Source: Lysobacter sp. (GTDB lineage: Bacteria > Pseudomonadota > Gammaproteobacteria > Xanthomonadales > Xanthomonadaceae). Taken from it: a stretch of DNA of 61,431 bases. The position numbers and the translations under genes are program-made. The stretch lies in NCBI GenBank assembly GCA_011526085.1, contig WYBC01000046.1:1-61431 (forward strand). The letters are read 5' to 3'. How positions within the stretch are numbered: the stretch's first letter is position 1; each line of letters begins with the position of its first letter. The notes beneath the pieces are model-generated. The model saw nothing but the letters and a program-made list of their open reading frames with translations, had not been told where the DNA came from and made no database searches. Positions 50,971-61,000 of the stretch are shown piece by piece.

Positions 50971-51108
50971 ATGACCGGACAACTGACACCCACCCGGGAC
51001 CCGATGGCCGAACGCCGCGCCTCCGCGCGGCGCACGGCGCTGGTGTTCGCGGGCATCGCGGTCGCGGTCTACGTCGGCTTCATGCTGCTCAACGTGGTGG
51101 CGAAATGA
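50971..51108 (+). CDS. Small single-helix protein in the oxidase operon
   Basis: A 45-residue protein with a polar, basic start and one transmembrane helix ('TALVFAGIAVAVYVGFMLLNVVA'), lying between ctaD and ctaG. Its stop overlaps the ctaG start by 4 bases. Similar short proteins in this position are called cytochrome oxidase small assembly proteins. ATG 51004 would give a 34-residue form. Confidence 0.65.
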   Translation: MTGQLTPTRDPMAERRASARRTALVFAGIAVAVYVGFMLLNVVAK

Positions 51109-51701
51109 GCACCGAGGCGTCCACCGCGCGTGCGCGCCGGTTCGGCGTCGGCGGCATGGTCGCGGTTTCGCTGCTGGCCTTCGGCTTCAGCTTCGCGCTG
51201 GTGCCGCTGTACCGCATCGCCTGCGAGAAGGTGTTCGGCATCCGCCTCGAACGCGGACCCGCCGAGACCGCCTCCGCTGCCACCGGCCGCGACCGCATGG
51301 TCACGGTCCGGTTCGACGGCGACGTCAATTCGAAGCTGCCTTGGGCCTTCGCCCCGAAGCAGTTGAGCATGCAGGTGCGGCCCGGCGAGATCTATGAAAC
51401 CGCCTACGTCGCGCGCAACACCAGCGACCGCGACATCGTCGGCAGCGCCACGCCGTCGGTCGCGCCGGCGATGGGTTCGAAATACTTCAACAAGACCGAG
51501 TGCTTCTGCTTCACCGCGCAGACGCTCGCCGCCGGCGAGTCGCGCGAGATGCCGGTGCGCTTCATCGTCGATCCGGATCTGCCGGAGGATGTGCGCACGC
51601 TCACGCTGTCCTATACCTTCTTCAAGAACGATGTGCTGACGGCCAGGCTTTCCGGATCGAAGTCCGGCGCGTCGGCCGATGCGCAGCGCAGCGCGCCCTG
51701 A
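51105..51701 (+). CDS. ctaG: Cytochrome c oxidase copper-assembly protein CtaG (Cox11)
   Basis: A 198-residue protein with a single N-terminal transmembrane helix (residues ~14-34) and a periplasmic immunoglobulin-like domain that delivers copper to CuB of subunit I. The copper-binding 'ECFCFT' motif and 'PLYRIACEKVFGI' are family markers. It overlaps the small gene before it and precedes ctaE. Confidence 0.94.
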   Translation: MSTEASTARARRFGVGGMVAVSLLAFGFSFALVPLYRIACEKVFGIRLERGPAETASAATGRDRMVTVRFDGDVNSKLPWAFAPKQLSMQVRPGEIYETAYVARNTSDRDIVGSATPSVAPAMGSKYFNKTECFCFTAQTLAAGESREMPVRFIVDPDLPEDVRTLTLSYTFFKNDVLTARLSGSKSGASADAQRSAP

Positions 51702-51747
51702 CCTTTTCCCGATCTTCCATTCGAATACTTCACGCGAGACGACCGCC

Positions 51748-52632
51748 ATGGCTCAAGCGCACGCCGATCACCACGACCCGAATGTCTACTTCGTGCCTCA
51801 CGGCAGCAGGTGGCCGGTGTTCGCTTCGGTCTTCCTCTTCGCCACCATGCTCGGTCTCGCCAGCTGGCTGAACCACATCGGCTGGGGCAAATCGATGTTC
51901 TTCGCCGGCCTGCTCGGCCTGCTGTTCATCCTGTTCAAGTGGTTCGCCGACGTGATCATCGAGTCGGTCAGCGGCTTCTACAACAAGCAGGTCGACGTGT
52001 CCTTCCGCATGGGCATGGTGTGGTTCATCTTCTCCGAAGTGATGTTCTTCGCCGCGTTCTTCGGCGCGCTGTTCTACGCCCGCCAGTTCGCGCTGCCGTG
52101 GCTGGGCGGCGAGGGCGACGGCGCGATGACCAACGCCACGCTGTGGTCGGACTTCACCGCGGCCTGGCCGAGCAGCGGCCCCGGCAACGTCGGCGGCCAC
52201 TTCCAGACCATCCCGGCCTGGGGCCTGCCGCTGATCAACACCCTGATCCTGCTGACCTCCGGCGTGACCGTGACCCTGGCGCATCACGCGCTCAAGGCCG
52301 CGCACCGCAAGGCGCTGCTGGTGTGGCTCGGCGCCACCGTCGCCCTCGGCTGCCTGTTCCTGTTCTACCAGGCCGAGGAATACATCCACGCCTACAAGGA
52401 ACTGAACCTCACCTTGGGTTCGGGCATCTACGGTTCCACCTTCTTCATGCTCACCGGCTTCCACGGCGCGCACGTCACCCTCGGCACGCTGATGCTGGCG
52501 ATCATGTGGCTGCGCTGCGCGAAGGGTCATTTCAGCAAGGACCAGCACTTCGCGTTCGAAGCGGTGGCCTGGTACTGGCACTTCGTCGACGTGGTGTGGC
52601 TGGGCCTGTTCCTGTTCGTCTACGTGCTGTAA
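51748..52632 (+). CDS. ctaE: Cytochrome c oxidase subunit III
   Basis: A 294-residue membrane subunit with about seven helices that stabilises the catalytic core and proton-uptake path. 'MVWFIFSEVMFFAAFFGALFY', 'NTLILLTSGVTVTLAHHAL' and the final 'AVAWYWHFVDVVWLGLFLFVYVL' are typical of the family. It is followed by an intrinsic terminator. Confidence 0.96.
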   Translation: MAQAHADHHDPNVYFVPHGSRWPVFASVFLFATMLGLASWLNHIGWGKSMFFAGLLGLLFILFKWFADVIIESVSGFYNKQVDVSFRMGMVWFIFSEVMFFAAFFGALFYARQFALPWLGGEGDGAMTNATLWSDFTAAWPSSGPGNVGGHFQTIPAWGLPLINTLILLTSGVTVTLAHHALKAAHRKALLVWLGATVALGCLFLFYQAEEYIHAYKELNLTLGSGIYGSTFFMLTGFHGAHVTLGTLMLAIMWLRCAKGHFSKDQHFAFEAVAWYWHFVDVVWLGLFLFVYVL

Positions 52633-52655
52633 CGCGCATCGCTGCGGCACGCGAG

Positions 52656-52682
52656 CGAAGGCCGGCATTGCGCCGGCCTTCG
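52656..52682 (+). terminator. Terminator after ctaE
   Basis: An 11-bp perfect stem CGAAGGCCGGC (52656-52666) with GCCGGCCTTCG (52672-52682), loop ATTGC, followed by TGTCTTT. It ends the ctaC-ctaE transcript. Confidence 0.75.
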
Positions 52683-52780
52683 TGTCTTTGAATGCGCTCG
52701 CGGACGTGTCCGCGAGCGTGCCTGTCAGGCGGCCTGGCGTCGAATCCGCCCGGCGCCGTCGCCCGTATGGATTCGAGCGA

Positions 52781-53011
52781 TCAGCCGGCGGGATTGCGAC
52801 CGATACCGTGCGGTTCGATCCAGCCCATGAAGATCGCCAGGATCAGCAGCAGGATCAGCCCCACGGACAACGCGATGCGCCGGGTCAGGGCGTTCACGGT
52901 GCGCTTGGTCTGCCCCTTGTCGACCAGCATGTAGTACAGGCCGGCTCCCAGGTTCCACACGATCAGGATCAGAACCCCGACGATGAGCAGGGTCTTCAAC
53001 GAATCGTTCAT
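52781..53011 (-). CDS. Twin-transmembrane protein, DUF2909
   Basis: A 76-residue protein with two hydrophobic helices joined by 'LVDKGQTKRTVNALTRRIALS' and ending 'GWIEPHGIG'. This pattern matches DUF2909 proteins found next to oxidase assembly genes in gammaproteobacteria. It is inverted with respect to the cox operon and diverges from SURF1. Role unknown, probably oxidase assembly or stability. Confidence 0.8.
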   Translation of the reverse strand: MNDSLKTLLIVGVLILIVWNLGAGLYYMLVDKGQTKRTVNALTRRIALSVGLILLLILAIFMGWIEPHGIGRNPAG

Positions 53012-53082
53012 GAGGCACTCCGACGGCGCGCGGATCGGCGCGGTTTGCGGGTGCGATTATCGCAGGCGCTGAGGGCACCGGG

Positions 53083-53823
53083 GTGAATCCGCGCCGCCAT
53101 CCGCTGTTCCTGTGGGCGATCGCTCTGTTGACGATCGCGCTGTTCGCGCGCCTGGGCTTCTGGCAACTCGATCGTTCCCACGAGAAGCGCGCGATGCTGG
53201 AGGCGGCGTCCCAGGCGCTGGCTTCGCGCGTGCCGCAGCCGCTGTCGGTCGTCGGCGACGCCTCGCGGCGGCAGCGCTACGACTGGGTCGAGATCGAGGG
53301 CCGCTTCGCGGACGCGCCGGCGGTGCTGCTCGACAACCAGCAGCACGCCGGCAAGGTGGGCGTGCGCGCGTACCGGCGGTTCGACGTGCGTGGCGGGCCG
53401 CCGCTGCTGGTCGATCTGGGCTGGGTCGCGCTGCCGCTGGACCGCCTCATGCCGCCGGTCCCGCGCGATGTCTCGCGGACCGCGCTGTCGGGCCTGCTGC
53501 TGCCCCCGCCCGGTGCGGGCCTGGGCATGGGCGCGCCCGCGACGCTGGCGGACGGCACGCTGCTGACGACGACGATCGACCTGCAGGCGCTGCGTGTTCC
53601 GCTGCAGGCGCCGACGCTCGCGCCGCGGGTGTTGCGCCCGGCGCCGGACGCCGGTTTCGGTTTCCAGCGCGATTTCGACATCCTGCCCAACACGCTGCCG
53701 CCCGAACGGCATCTGGGCTATGCGGTGCAATGGTTCGCGCTGGCCTGCGCCGTGCTGATCACCGCGCTGCTGCTGACCTGGCGCGCCCGTCGCGCCGCAC
53801 GACGACACCGGAGTGCATCCTGA
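53083..53823 (+). CDS. SURF1-family oxidase assembly protein
   Basis: A 246-residue protein with a transmembrane helix at each end (residues ~8-27 and ~215-235) and a periplasmic domain between. 'RLGFWQLDRSHEKRAMLEAA' and 'HLGYAVQWFALACAVLI' are family markers. It assists heme a insertion into subunit I. GTG start at 53083, and the next gene starts at the overlapping TGATG. Confidence 0.87.
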   Translation: MNPRRHPLFLWAIALLTIALFARLGFWQLDRSHEKRAMLEAASQALASRVPQPLSVVGDASRRQRYDWVEIEGRFADAPAVLLDNQQHAGKVGVRAYRRFDVRGGPPLLVDLGWVALPLDRLMPPVPRDVSRTALSGLLLPPPGAGLGMGAPATLADGTLLTTTIDLQALRVPLQAPTLAPRVLRPAPDAGFGFQRDFDILPNTLPPERHLGYAVQWFALACAVLITALLLTWRARRAARRHRSAS

Positions 53824-54407
53824 TGAACCCGACCACCAACTCCCCGCCTGCCGCTCCCGGCGGTGTCCGCAATCGCAACCGGATCATGCTGATCGCGATC
53901 TTCGCGATCTTCTTCGGCCCGATCCTGCTCGCGTGGGTGCTCAACGCCAACCACCTGATCCCCGGCGCGAAGACCGCAGGCGAGCGGCTGCAGCCGATAG
54001 TCGACCTGCGCACGACCGAGGTCCGCCTGGCCGATGGCAGCCGCTATGCGTGGGCACCGGCCCAGCGCATGCGGCGCATGCTGGTGATCGCGCCGCCGGC
54101 CTGCGGTGCACCCTGCGCGCGCCAAGCCGCCGACCTGGACAAGCTGCGCGCGATCTTCGGCAAGGACGCGGAGCACCTCGAGCTGCTGTGGATGGGGCCG
54201 TATCCCGAAGGCGCGCCGCGTCCGTCGTCTCTGCGGCTGCTGGCTGACGATCCGGCCCTGCGTGCCAAGCTGCCGCGCGCCAGCGATGCCAAGGGCGCGC
54301 CGGTCTACGTCATCGATCCGTACGGATTTGTCATACTGCGCTACGCCCCGGGATTCGACGTCTCGCTGATGCGCAAGGACCTCGCAAAACTGTTGAAGAT
54401 GCAATGA
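53823..54407 (+). CDS. Membrane-anchored thioredoxin-like protein of the oxidase cluster
   Basis: A 194-residue protein with an N-terminal transmembrane helix (residues ~21-42) and a periplasmic domain with 'PPACGAPCARQAADLDKL', a C-x3-C pair in thioredoxin/SCO position, plus 'YVIDPYGFVILRY' near the end. Proteins in this position between SURF1 and ctaA (as in Pseudomonas) are uncharacterised. A role in copper or thiol handling for the oxidase is inferred. Overlaps SURF1 and ctaA by a few bases. Confidence 0.75.
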   Translation: MNPTTNSPPAAPGGVRNRNRIMLIAIFAIFFGPILLAWVLNANHLIPGAKTAGERLQPIVDLRTTEVRLADGSRYAWAPAQRMRRMLVIAPPACGAPCARQAADLDKLRAIFGKDAEHLELLWMGPYPEGAPRPSSLRLLADDPALRAKLPRASDAKGAPVYVIDPYGFVILRYAPGFDVSLMRKDLAKLLKMQ

Positions 54408-55567
54408 ACGAGCCCAGTCCCCCGGCCGCGCCCAAGGCGCCGATCTATCGCCACTTCCATCGCATCGCTTGGTTGGCCGTGGCATTGGCCTTCTGCGTGA
54501 TCGTGTTCGGGGCGTTCGTGCGGCTTTCGCACGCAGGCCTGAGCTGCCCGGACTGGCCGACCTGTTACGGTCGCGCGACCTGGCCGAAGGCCGCGGTGGA
54601 CGCCGCCGATCACGCGGCGAGCGCGATCCGTCCGTTCGAGACCCACAAGGCCTGGCGCGAACAGGTGCATCGCCACGCCGCGGCCGTGCTCGGGACGCTG
54701 GTCCTGATCCTCGCGCTGCTGGCCGCGCGCCGGCGCCGTTTCGGTGTCGCCCAGGTCCTGGCCGCGGCCGCGCTGATCGCGGTGGGCATCCCGCTGTACA
54801 TGCGCGGCATGCATGAGGCCGCGATCGCGTGCGCGGTGCTCGGCGAATCGATCCTGCTGCTCGCCGCCCTGCGATGGAGCAACGACGATCTTTCCCGCGT
54901 GTCCACGCTCACGCTGATGCTGATCGTGTTCCAGGCGCTGCTGGGCATGTGGACGGTCACGCTGCTGCTGAAACCGGTAGTGGTGATGGGCCACCTGCTG
55001 GGCGGCATGACCACGTTCGCGATGCTGACCTGGATGGCTTGGCGCGCCACAGGCAGTCCGGTGCGCATCGCCGGCGTTCCGGTCATGCGCCGCTGGTTGA
55101 TCGGCGCGGTCGCCGTCGTCGGCGTGCAGATCGCGCTCGGCGGTTGGGTCAGCGCCAACTATGCCGCGCTGGCCTGCGGCAACGATTTCCCGACCTGCGT
55201 CGGCCAATGGTTGCCCCCGACCGATTTCCGCGAAGGTTTCGTGCTGTGGCGCGGTGTCGGCGTGGATTACGAGGGCGGCGTGCTCGACGGCGCGTCGCGC
55301 ATCGCGATCCAGATCGCGCATCGCGGCATGGCGGTGGTGGTTTTCCTCTACCTGCTGACGCTGGCCTTCAAATTGATCCGCACGCCTGGGCTGTGGCTTG
55401 CGGGCGTGGTCCTCGGCCTGCTGACGCTGGCCCAGGTCGGTCTCGGCATCGGCAACGTCGTGATGGGGCTGCCGCTGTGGGTGGCGACGCTGCACAACGC
55501 CGGTGCCGCGCTGCTGCTGTTCCTGCTGGTCGGGCTGCTCGCGCGCCTGCGCCCGCCGATGGACTGA
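54404..55567 (+). CDS. ctaA: Heme A synthase (COX15/CtaA family)
   Basis: A 387-residue eight-helix membrane protein that oxidises heme O to heme A. Conserved segments: '[22 protein letters not shown]' (given as landmarks), '[16 protein letters not shown]', '[20 protein letters not shown]' and '[13 protein letters not shown]', carrying heme-ligand histidines. It starts inside the overlap with the preceding gene and ends one base before the ctaB start. Confidence 0.95.
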   Translation: MNEPSPPAAPKAPIYRHFHRIAWLAVALAFCVIVFGAFVRLSHAGLSCPDWPTCYGRATWPKAAVDAADHAASAIRPFETHKAWREQVHRHAAAVLGTLVLILALLAARRRRFGVAQVLAAAALIAVGIPLYMRGMHEAAIACAVLGESILLLAALRWSNDDLSRVSTLTLMLIVFQALLGMWTVTLLLKPVVVMGHLLGGMTTFAMLTWMAWRATGSPVRIAGVPVMRRWLIGAVAVVGVQIALGGWVSANYAALACGNDFPTCVGQWLPPTDFREGFVLWRGVGVDYEGGVLDGASRIAIQIAHRGMAVVVFLYLLTLAFKLIRTPGLWLAGVVLGLLTLAQVGLGIGNVVMGLPLWVATLHNAGAALLLFLLVGLLARLRPPMD

Positions 55568-55568
55568 C

Positions 55569-56489
55569 ATGACGTTCCCGATGCGCGAATACTGGGCGTT
55601 GACCAAACCGCGGGTGGTGGCGCTGATCGTGTTCACCGCGCTGGTGGGCATGTTCCTCGCGGTGCCGGGCCTGCCGCCGCTGCGCGAAAGCGTGTTCGGC
55701 TTCATCGGCATCTGGCTGGCCGCGTCCAGCGCCGCGGCGATCAATCACCTGATCGACCAGCGCATCGACCGGGTGATGGCGCGCACCGCGCACCGCCCGC
55801 TGGCCACCGGCGCGCTGAAGCCGGCGCAGGTGCTGGCGTTCGCGGTGTTCCTCGGCGCGCTGTCGATGGCGATGCTGATCTCGATGGTCAACCGCATCAC
55901 CGCGCTGCTGACGTTCGCGTCGCTGATCGGTTACGCGATCGTCTACACCGCATGGCTCAAGCGCGCCACGCCGCAGAACATCGTGATCGGCGGCATCGCC
56001 GGCGCCGCGCCGCCGCTGCTGGGCTGGGCCGCGGTCACCGGCATGCAGAACGAATGGGACTGGGCGCACGCCCTGCTGCTGGTGCTGATCATCTTCGTGT
56101 GGACCCCGCCGCATTTCTGGGCGCTCGCGATCTTCCGCCGCGAGGATTACGCCCGCGCGCTGGTGCCGATGCTGCCGGTCACGCATGGCGTCGAATACAC
56201 CCGCTGGCAGATCCTGCTGTACACGGTGCTGCTGCTGGTGATCACCGTGCTGCCCTGGGCGGTCGGGATGAGCGGGTATTTCTACCTCGGCGGCGCGCTG
56301 GTGCTGGGTGCGGTGTTCCTGTGGTACGCGTGGAAGCTGTTGGATCCGCCGGACGAATTCTTCGCGATGCGCACCTTCAATTACTCGATCGTCTATCTGA
56401 TGGCGCTGTTCGCGTTCCTGCTGGTGGACCACTGGCTGCTGCCCTGGCTGGCCCCGGTGGCGGCGATCGAATTCCAGCCCGCGGTCTGA
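55569..56489 (+). CDS. ctaB: Protoheme IX farnesyltransferase (heme O synthase)
   Basis: A 306-residue UbiA-family prenyltransferase with about nine helices. It adds a farnesyl group to heme B to make heme O. The prenyl-diphosphate motifs are '[20 protein letters not shown]' (N-x3-D-x3-D type) and a second Asp-rich region 'DPPDEFF'. It follows ctaA on the same transcript. Together they supply heme A to the oxidase encoded just upstream. Confidence 0.96.
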   Translation: MTFPMREYWALTKPRVVALIVFTALVGMFLAVPGLPPLRESVFGFIGIWLAASSAAAINHLIDQRIDRVMARTAHRPLATGALKPAQVLAFAVFLGALSMAMLISMVNRITALLTFASLIGYAIVYTAWLKRATPQNIVIGGIAGAAPPLLGWAAVTGMQNEWDWAHALLLVLIIFVWTPPHFWALAIFRREDYARALVPMLPVTHGVEYTRWQILLYTVLLLVITVLPWAVGMSGYFYLGGALVLGAVFLWYAWKLLDPPDEFFAMRTFNYSIVYLMALFAFLLVDHWLLPWLAPVAAIEFQPAV

Positions 56490-56576
56490 GCCGGGCGGCC
56501 GGCTCGGACGTTGGCCGGCTCGACCGCGGCACGCCCAGCGCGTACGCTTGCCTCATCCGTCGATGAGGGTTCGATC

Positions 56577-57893
56577 ATGCGTCATCCGCGTCCTGGCAGG
56601 CCGTTTTTCAACACCCTGGCGTGCGGTCTTGCGCTCGTCACCGCCGCGTTTTCCGCGCAGGGGCGCGAAGCGCCGCCGCCGGCATCCGTCGTCACCGCCG
56701 CGCGCATGCTCGATGTCCGCAGCGGCCGCGTGCTGGAGAACGTGCAGGTGCTGGTCGAAGGCGGGCGCATCAAGCAGGTCGCGCACGGCCCCGGCGCCGC
56801 CATCGTCGCGCCCGACGTGCGCCGCTACAACCTCGGCGATGTCACCCTGCTGCCCGGCCTGATCGACATGCACGTGCATATCGACAGCGATCCCACCTAC
56901 AGCGGCTACAGCTACCTGCAGTTCAACGATCGCTTCTGGTCGGCGGTGTCGGTGACGCATGCGCAGAAGACGCTGATGGCCGGTTTCACCACCATCCGCA
57001 ACCTCGGCTCCGACGACTGGAACGATGTCGGCCTGCAGCAGGCGATCGACGAAGGTCGCGTGCAGGGGCCGCGCATCGTGCCCGCGGGCTACGCGTTCGG
57101 CGCCACCGGCGGGCATTGCGATTCGACCTATTTCCCGCCGTCGATGAACGATCGCAATGTTTACAACGCCGACAATCCCGACGAAGCGCGCAAGTCGGTG
57201 CGCGAAGTGCGCAAGTACGGCGCGCAGGTGATCAAGATCTGCGCCACGGGTGGCGTGTTCTCGCGCAATACCGAGTCCGGCCAGCAGCAGATGACCTATG
57301 CCGAGATGAAGGCGACCGCGGACGAGGCGCACATGTGGGGCGTGAAGGTCGCCGCGCACGCGCACGGCGCCTCCGGCATCCGCGACGCGATCCGCGCCGG
57401 TGTCGACACCATCGAGCACGCCAGCCTGCTCGACGACGAAGGCATCCGCCTCGCGAAGCAGTACGGCGCGTATCTGTCGATGGATATCTACAACACCGAC
57501 TACACCCAGTCGGAAGGCGCGAAGAACGGCGTGCTCGAAGACAACCTGCGCAAGGACCGCGAGCTTGCCGACGTGCAGCGCGAGAATTTCCGCCGCGCGC
57601 ACGCGGCCGGCGTGAAGATGGTCTTCGGCACCGACGCCGGGATCTACCCGCACGGCGACAACGCGAAGCAGTTCGCGGTGATGGTGCGTTACGGCATGAC
57701 CCCGACCCAGGCCATCCAGTCCGCCACCATCAACGCCGCCGAAGCGCTCGGCCGCAGCGATGTCGGCATCGTCGAAGCCGGTCGCCATGCGGACATCATC
57801 GCCGTGCCGGGCAATCCCGCGCAGGACGTGACCCTGCTGGAATCGGTGCCGTTCGTGATGAAGGGTGGGGTGGTGGTGAAGGCTGAACGATGA
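56577..57893 (+). CDS. Exported metal-dependent amidohydrolase
   Basis: A 438-residue periplasmic enzyme with a signal peptide (cleavage near 'SAQGRE'). Amidohydrolase metal motifs are seen: 'GLIDMHVHIDSD' (H-x-H), 'QVIKICATGG' (carboxylated Lys position), 'KVAAHAHGASG', 'DTIEHASLLD', and 'MVFGTDAG' (final Asp). It resembles Xaa-Pro dipeptidase-like or imidazolonepropionase-related peptidases such as those acting on L-amino-acid dipeptides. Substrate unknown. It does not belong to the cox operon, being 87 bases after ctaB. Confidence 0.92.
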   Translation: MRHPRPGRPFFNTLACGLALVTAAFSAQGREAPPPASVVTAARMLDVRSGRVLENVQVLVEGGRIKQVAHGPGAAIVAPDVRRYNLGDVTLLPGLIDMHVHIDSDPTYSGYSYLQFNDRFWSAVSVTHAQKTLMAGFTTIRNLGSDDWNDVGLQQAIDEGRVQGPRIVPAGYAFGATGGHCDSTYFPPSMNDRNVYNADNPDEARKSVREVRKYGAQVIKICATGGVFSRNTESGQQQMTYAEMKATADEAHMWGVKVAAHAHGASGIRDAIRAGVDTIEHASLLDDEGIRLAKQYGAYLSMDIYNTDYTQSEGAKNGVLEDNLRKDRELADVQRENFRRAHAAGVKMVFGTDAGIYPHGDNAKQFAVMVRYGMTPTQAIQSATINAAEALGRSDVGIVEAGRHADIIAVPGNPAQDVTLLESVPFVMKGGVVVKAER

Positions 57894-58034
57894 TCGATGT
57901 GCCGACGAGCGGTGGCCTTGCGACTTCTCTCCAACGCAGCTGCAGGGTAGCCTGAGTGCTTCCCGCGGCTGGGACGGTTGACGTCTCGGCGAAGTCGCGA
58001 TGTATGGCGACGCTCAAATTCATTCAGGACGCAT

Positions 58035-61000
58035 ATGGATCTGCATGCACGTTGTGTGCGATGGGTGGAAGTCTTGATGGGCGTCACGATATTGTGCGCC
58101 GGCGCGCAGGTGTACGCGCAGTCATCTCCAGTCGGCGAGTTGCGATACTGCTACGGAAACGATTGCTACGCCCTTCTCATCGACGCGGAGAAGAGGATGC
58201 GCGAGTTGAATCCGAACTATGCGGATTATCTGCGGCCGAAAAAGCCTTCAGCGACCCCAGTCGCAGGGGCACTGCACGACAACACCATCACCTACTACGT
58301 GCCCGACCAGAAGGCTGTAGTCAACCCGCCTAGATATACCTTTGGAGGAACGAGCAATCCGGCGCCTTCCTTCTGCAGCGCCAGCAGTGACCCCGTATTC
58401 CCAAATGCATGCGCGGATGAAGGGGAGATGATTGAGGGCATCATTGCCAGTTATCAGGCTGCGTATGGCCCGACATCCACAGTGAACGGAAACGATGATG
58501 GCGGCTATTTCGACCCGTTCACGCAGTCGTCGAATCATGGCAACGGCCTTGGGAGCCTGCAGTACAGCATCGAAAACAACCCTGCTCTGCGCAGAGTGCT
58601 CGAGATTCAAGTCAAAGATCAGGGCGGCACCCCGATTTACGGCGTCGATATCGTCCTCTACAAAAACAGTTCATATCAGTGCCCCGTGGGGTTTATCGCA
58701 AAAACGGGTCAAAATCCAGAATACAATCCGGCAACAGGAAGCCCGGTGCGATGGCCCGAGTTGTGTGCGTCCTCGTTCGAAGCTTCGATCAAGACCAAGC
58801 TGCTCCAACAATGCAAAGTGCAGCCTAATACCCCTCTGGTCGCCGGGTTGTATCCCTGTTTTCCCGCGACTGGTGACAAGGCGAGGTTCGAGACCGACTT
58901 CGAGTTCGCAGGACGTCCGTTCATGCGCAGCTATCACTCTCTGCGTCAAGCCGGGCAGTATCCGGAATTGGCGCCCGGTTGGGTGCATACGTATTCCGAT
59001 CGCATCATCGAACCGCCCAGCAGCACGCGTTTGACGCTGGTTTCGGATCGCGGCTACATCTCGGTTTTCAATCGGATAGGGAAAACCACCCGATTCATTT
59101 CACCCGAAGATGCGAAGAGCGTCATCGACCTTGTGGTTGAAGGCGGGAAGTATGTGTTCAAGCTGAGCGACCAAGGCGATACGGTACGCTACTACAACGA
59201 CGCGGGAAGACTGCTGCGCATCGGAAGTTTGACATCCGCATGGAAACTGACATTCGCCTACGATGGTGACCGACTGGTTTCCGCGACCGAGCAGACCGGC
59301 TTAAAACTTGTTTTCGAGTACATCGATGCGCGTTTGACGTCGCTGTTGTTGCCTGATGGCAATCGGGTCCACTACGCCTATGATGCGAATCGAAATCTGC
59401 TGGGCGTGGAGTACGCAGACGGCACCACGCGCACTTATCACTACGATGAAGCTGGTCTCTCGGATGCGCACGATCCGCATGCGTTGACTGGAATCAGCGA
59501 CAACGGGCGACGCTATCTGAGCTTTGCCTACGACGACAAAAATCGTGCACGTCTGAGTCAGGTGCATACGGAAGGTGCTGTCGTCGAAAAGACGGAGCTG
59601 AACTATGCCAGCGACACGCAGGTGACGGTTGTCGGCACGCGCGGAGAGTCGCTTGGCTATGCCTTGTCCAGCAGCAGCGGCTTCCGCCGTGTCGTTGGAT
59701 TGACGGCGTCCGATGGTTCGGTGAGCAATACCTTCAATGGCGCGCTGGTATTCGAGAGTCGCGACAAGCGCAACCACATCACCCGTTACGAATACACGAC
59801 CGACAAAGCCTATTCCAACGCGCGCTATGATGCCTACGGCACCACGGTCGAGCGGAAGACGGTCACCGCCCGCGACGCCAATTTCAGGGTCTCTTCGATC
59901 TTGACTCAGTCGAAGTCGGGTGCCAGCTACGTCACCAAACAGCAGCAGACGTTCACCTACAACAGCCGCAGCCAAGTGTTGACCCGCACGACCATCGATC
60001 CGGCAACGTCGCAGTCGCGAACAGTCACGACGAGCTACTGCGAACAGGCGGATGTCACGGCGGGCACGTGTCCATTCGTCGGCTATATCAAGTCCGTTGA
60101 TGGGTCGCGTACCGACGTGGCGGATACGATCGCCTACACCTATCGCATGACGGATCATCCGAGCTGCGCGTCCGCGCCAATTGCCTGCCCCTATCGAAAG
60201 GGACAAATATGGAAAACGACTAACGCGCTCGGTCAGGTCACAGAGACGGCGGCCTACAACATGTACGGCAAGCCGCTGACGATTATCGAGCCTAATGGCA
60301 TCGTCATCGATGTGGAATATGACGCCCGCGGCAGAATGACCGCACGCAAGGCGCGTGGTACGGACAACGGTAACGAATCTGACGATCAGATCACTCGGCT
60401 GGAGTATTGGCCCACGGGGCAGGTCAAGAAGATCACTCAGCCCGATGGATCTTTCACTACTTATTCCTATAATGGCGCTTATCGACTTGTTGGTATCGAG
60501 GATGGCGAGGGCAACAGCATCGCCTACACGCTCAATTCGGCGGGCGATCGCGTTGCGGAACAGACCCGCGACGATCAGGGCCTGCTGTTGCGCACGCTCT
60601 CGCGCACCTACAACAGCCTGGGGCAGTTGCAGGCGTACACCGATGCCTACGGCCGCAGCACCACCTTCACTTACGACGCCGGCGACAATCCCGACACCAC
60701 GACCGATGCGTTGTCGCATGTCGCGGACAACAACGTCGACCCGTTGAATCGTCTCAGCCGCACCCTGCAGGACATGAACGGCATCGCGGCCGAAACCAAG
60801 TTCAGCTACGACGTGCTGGACAATCTGACCCAGGTCAACGACCCGAAGGGTCTCGATACCAACTACACCTACAACGGCTTCGGCGATCTGACCCAGTTGC
60901 AGAGCCCGGACACCGGCATCACGACCTACACCTACGACAGCGCCGGCAACCGGGCCTCGCAGACCGATGCGCGCGGCGTGACCACGACCTACGGCTACGA

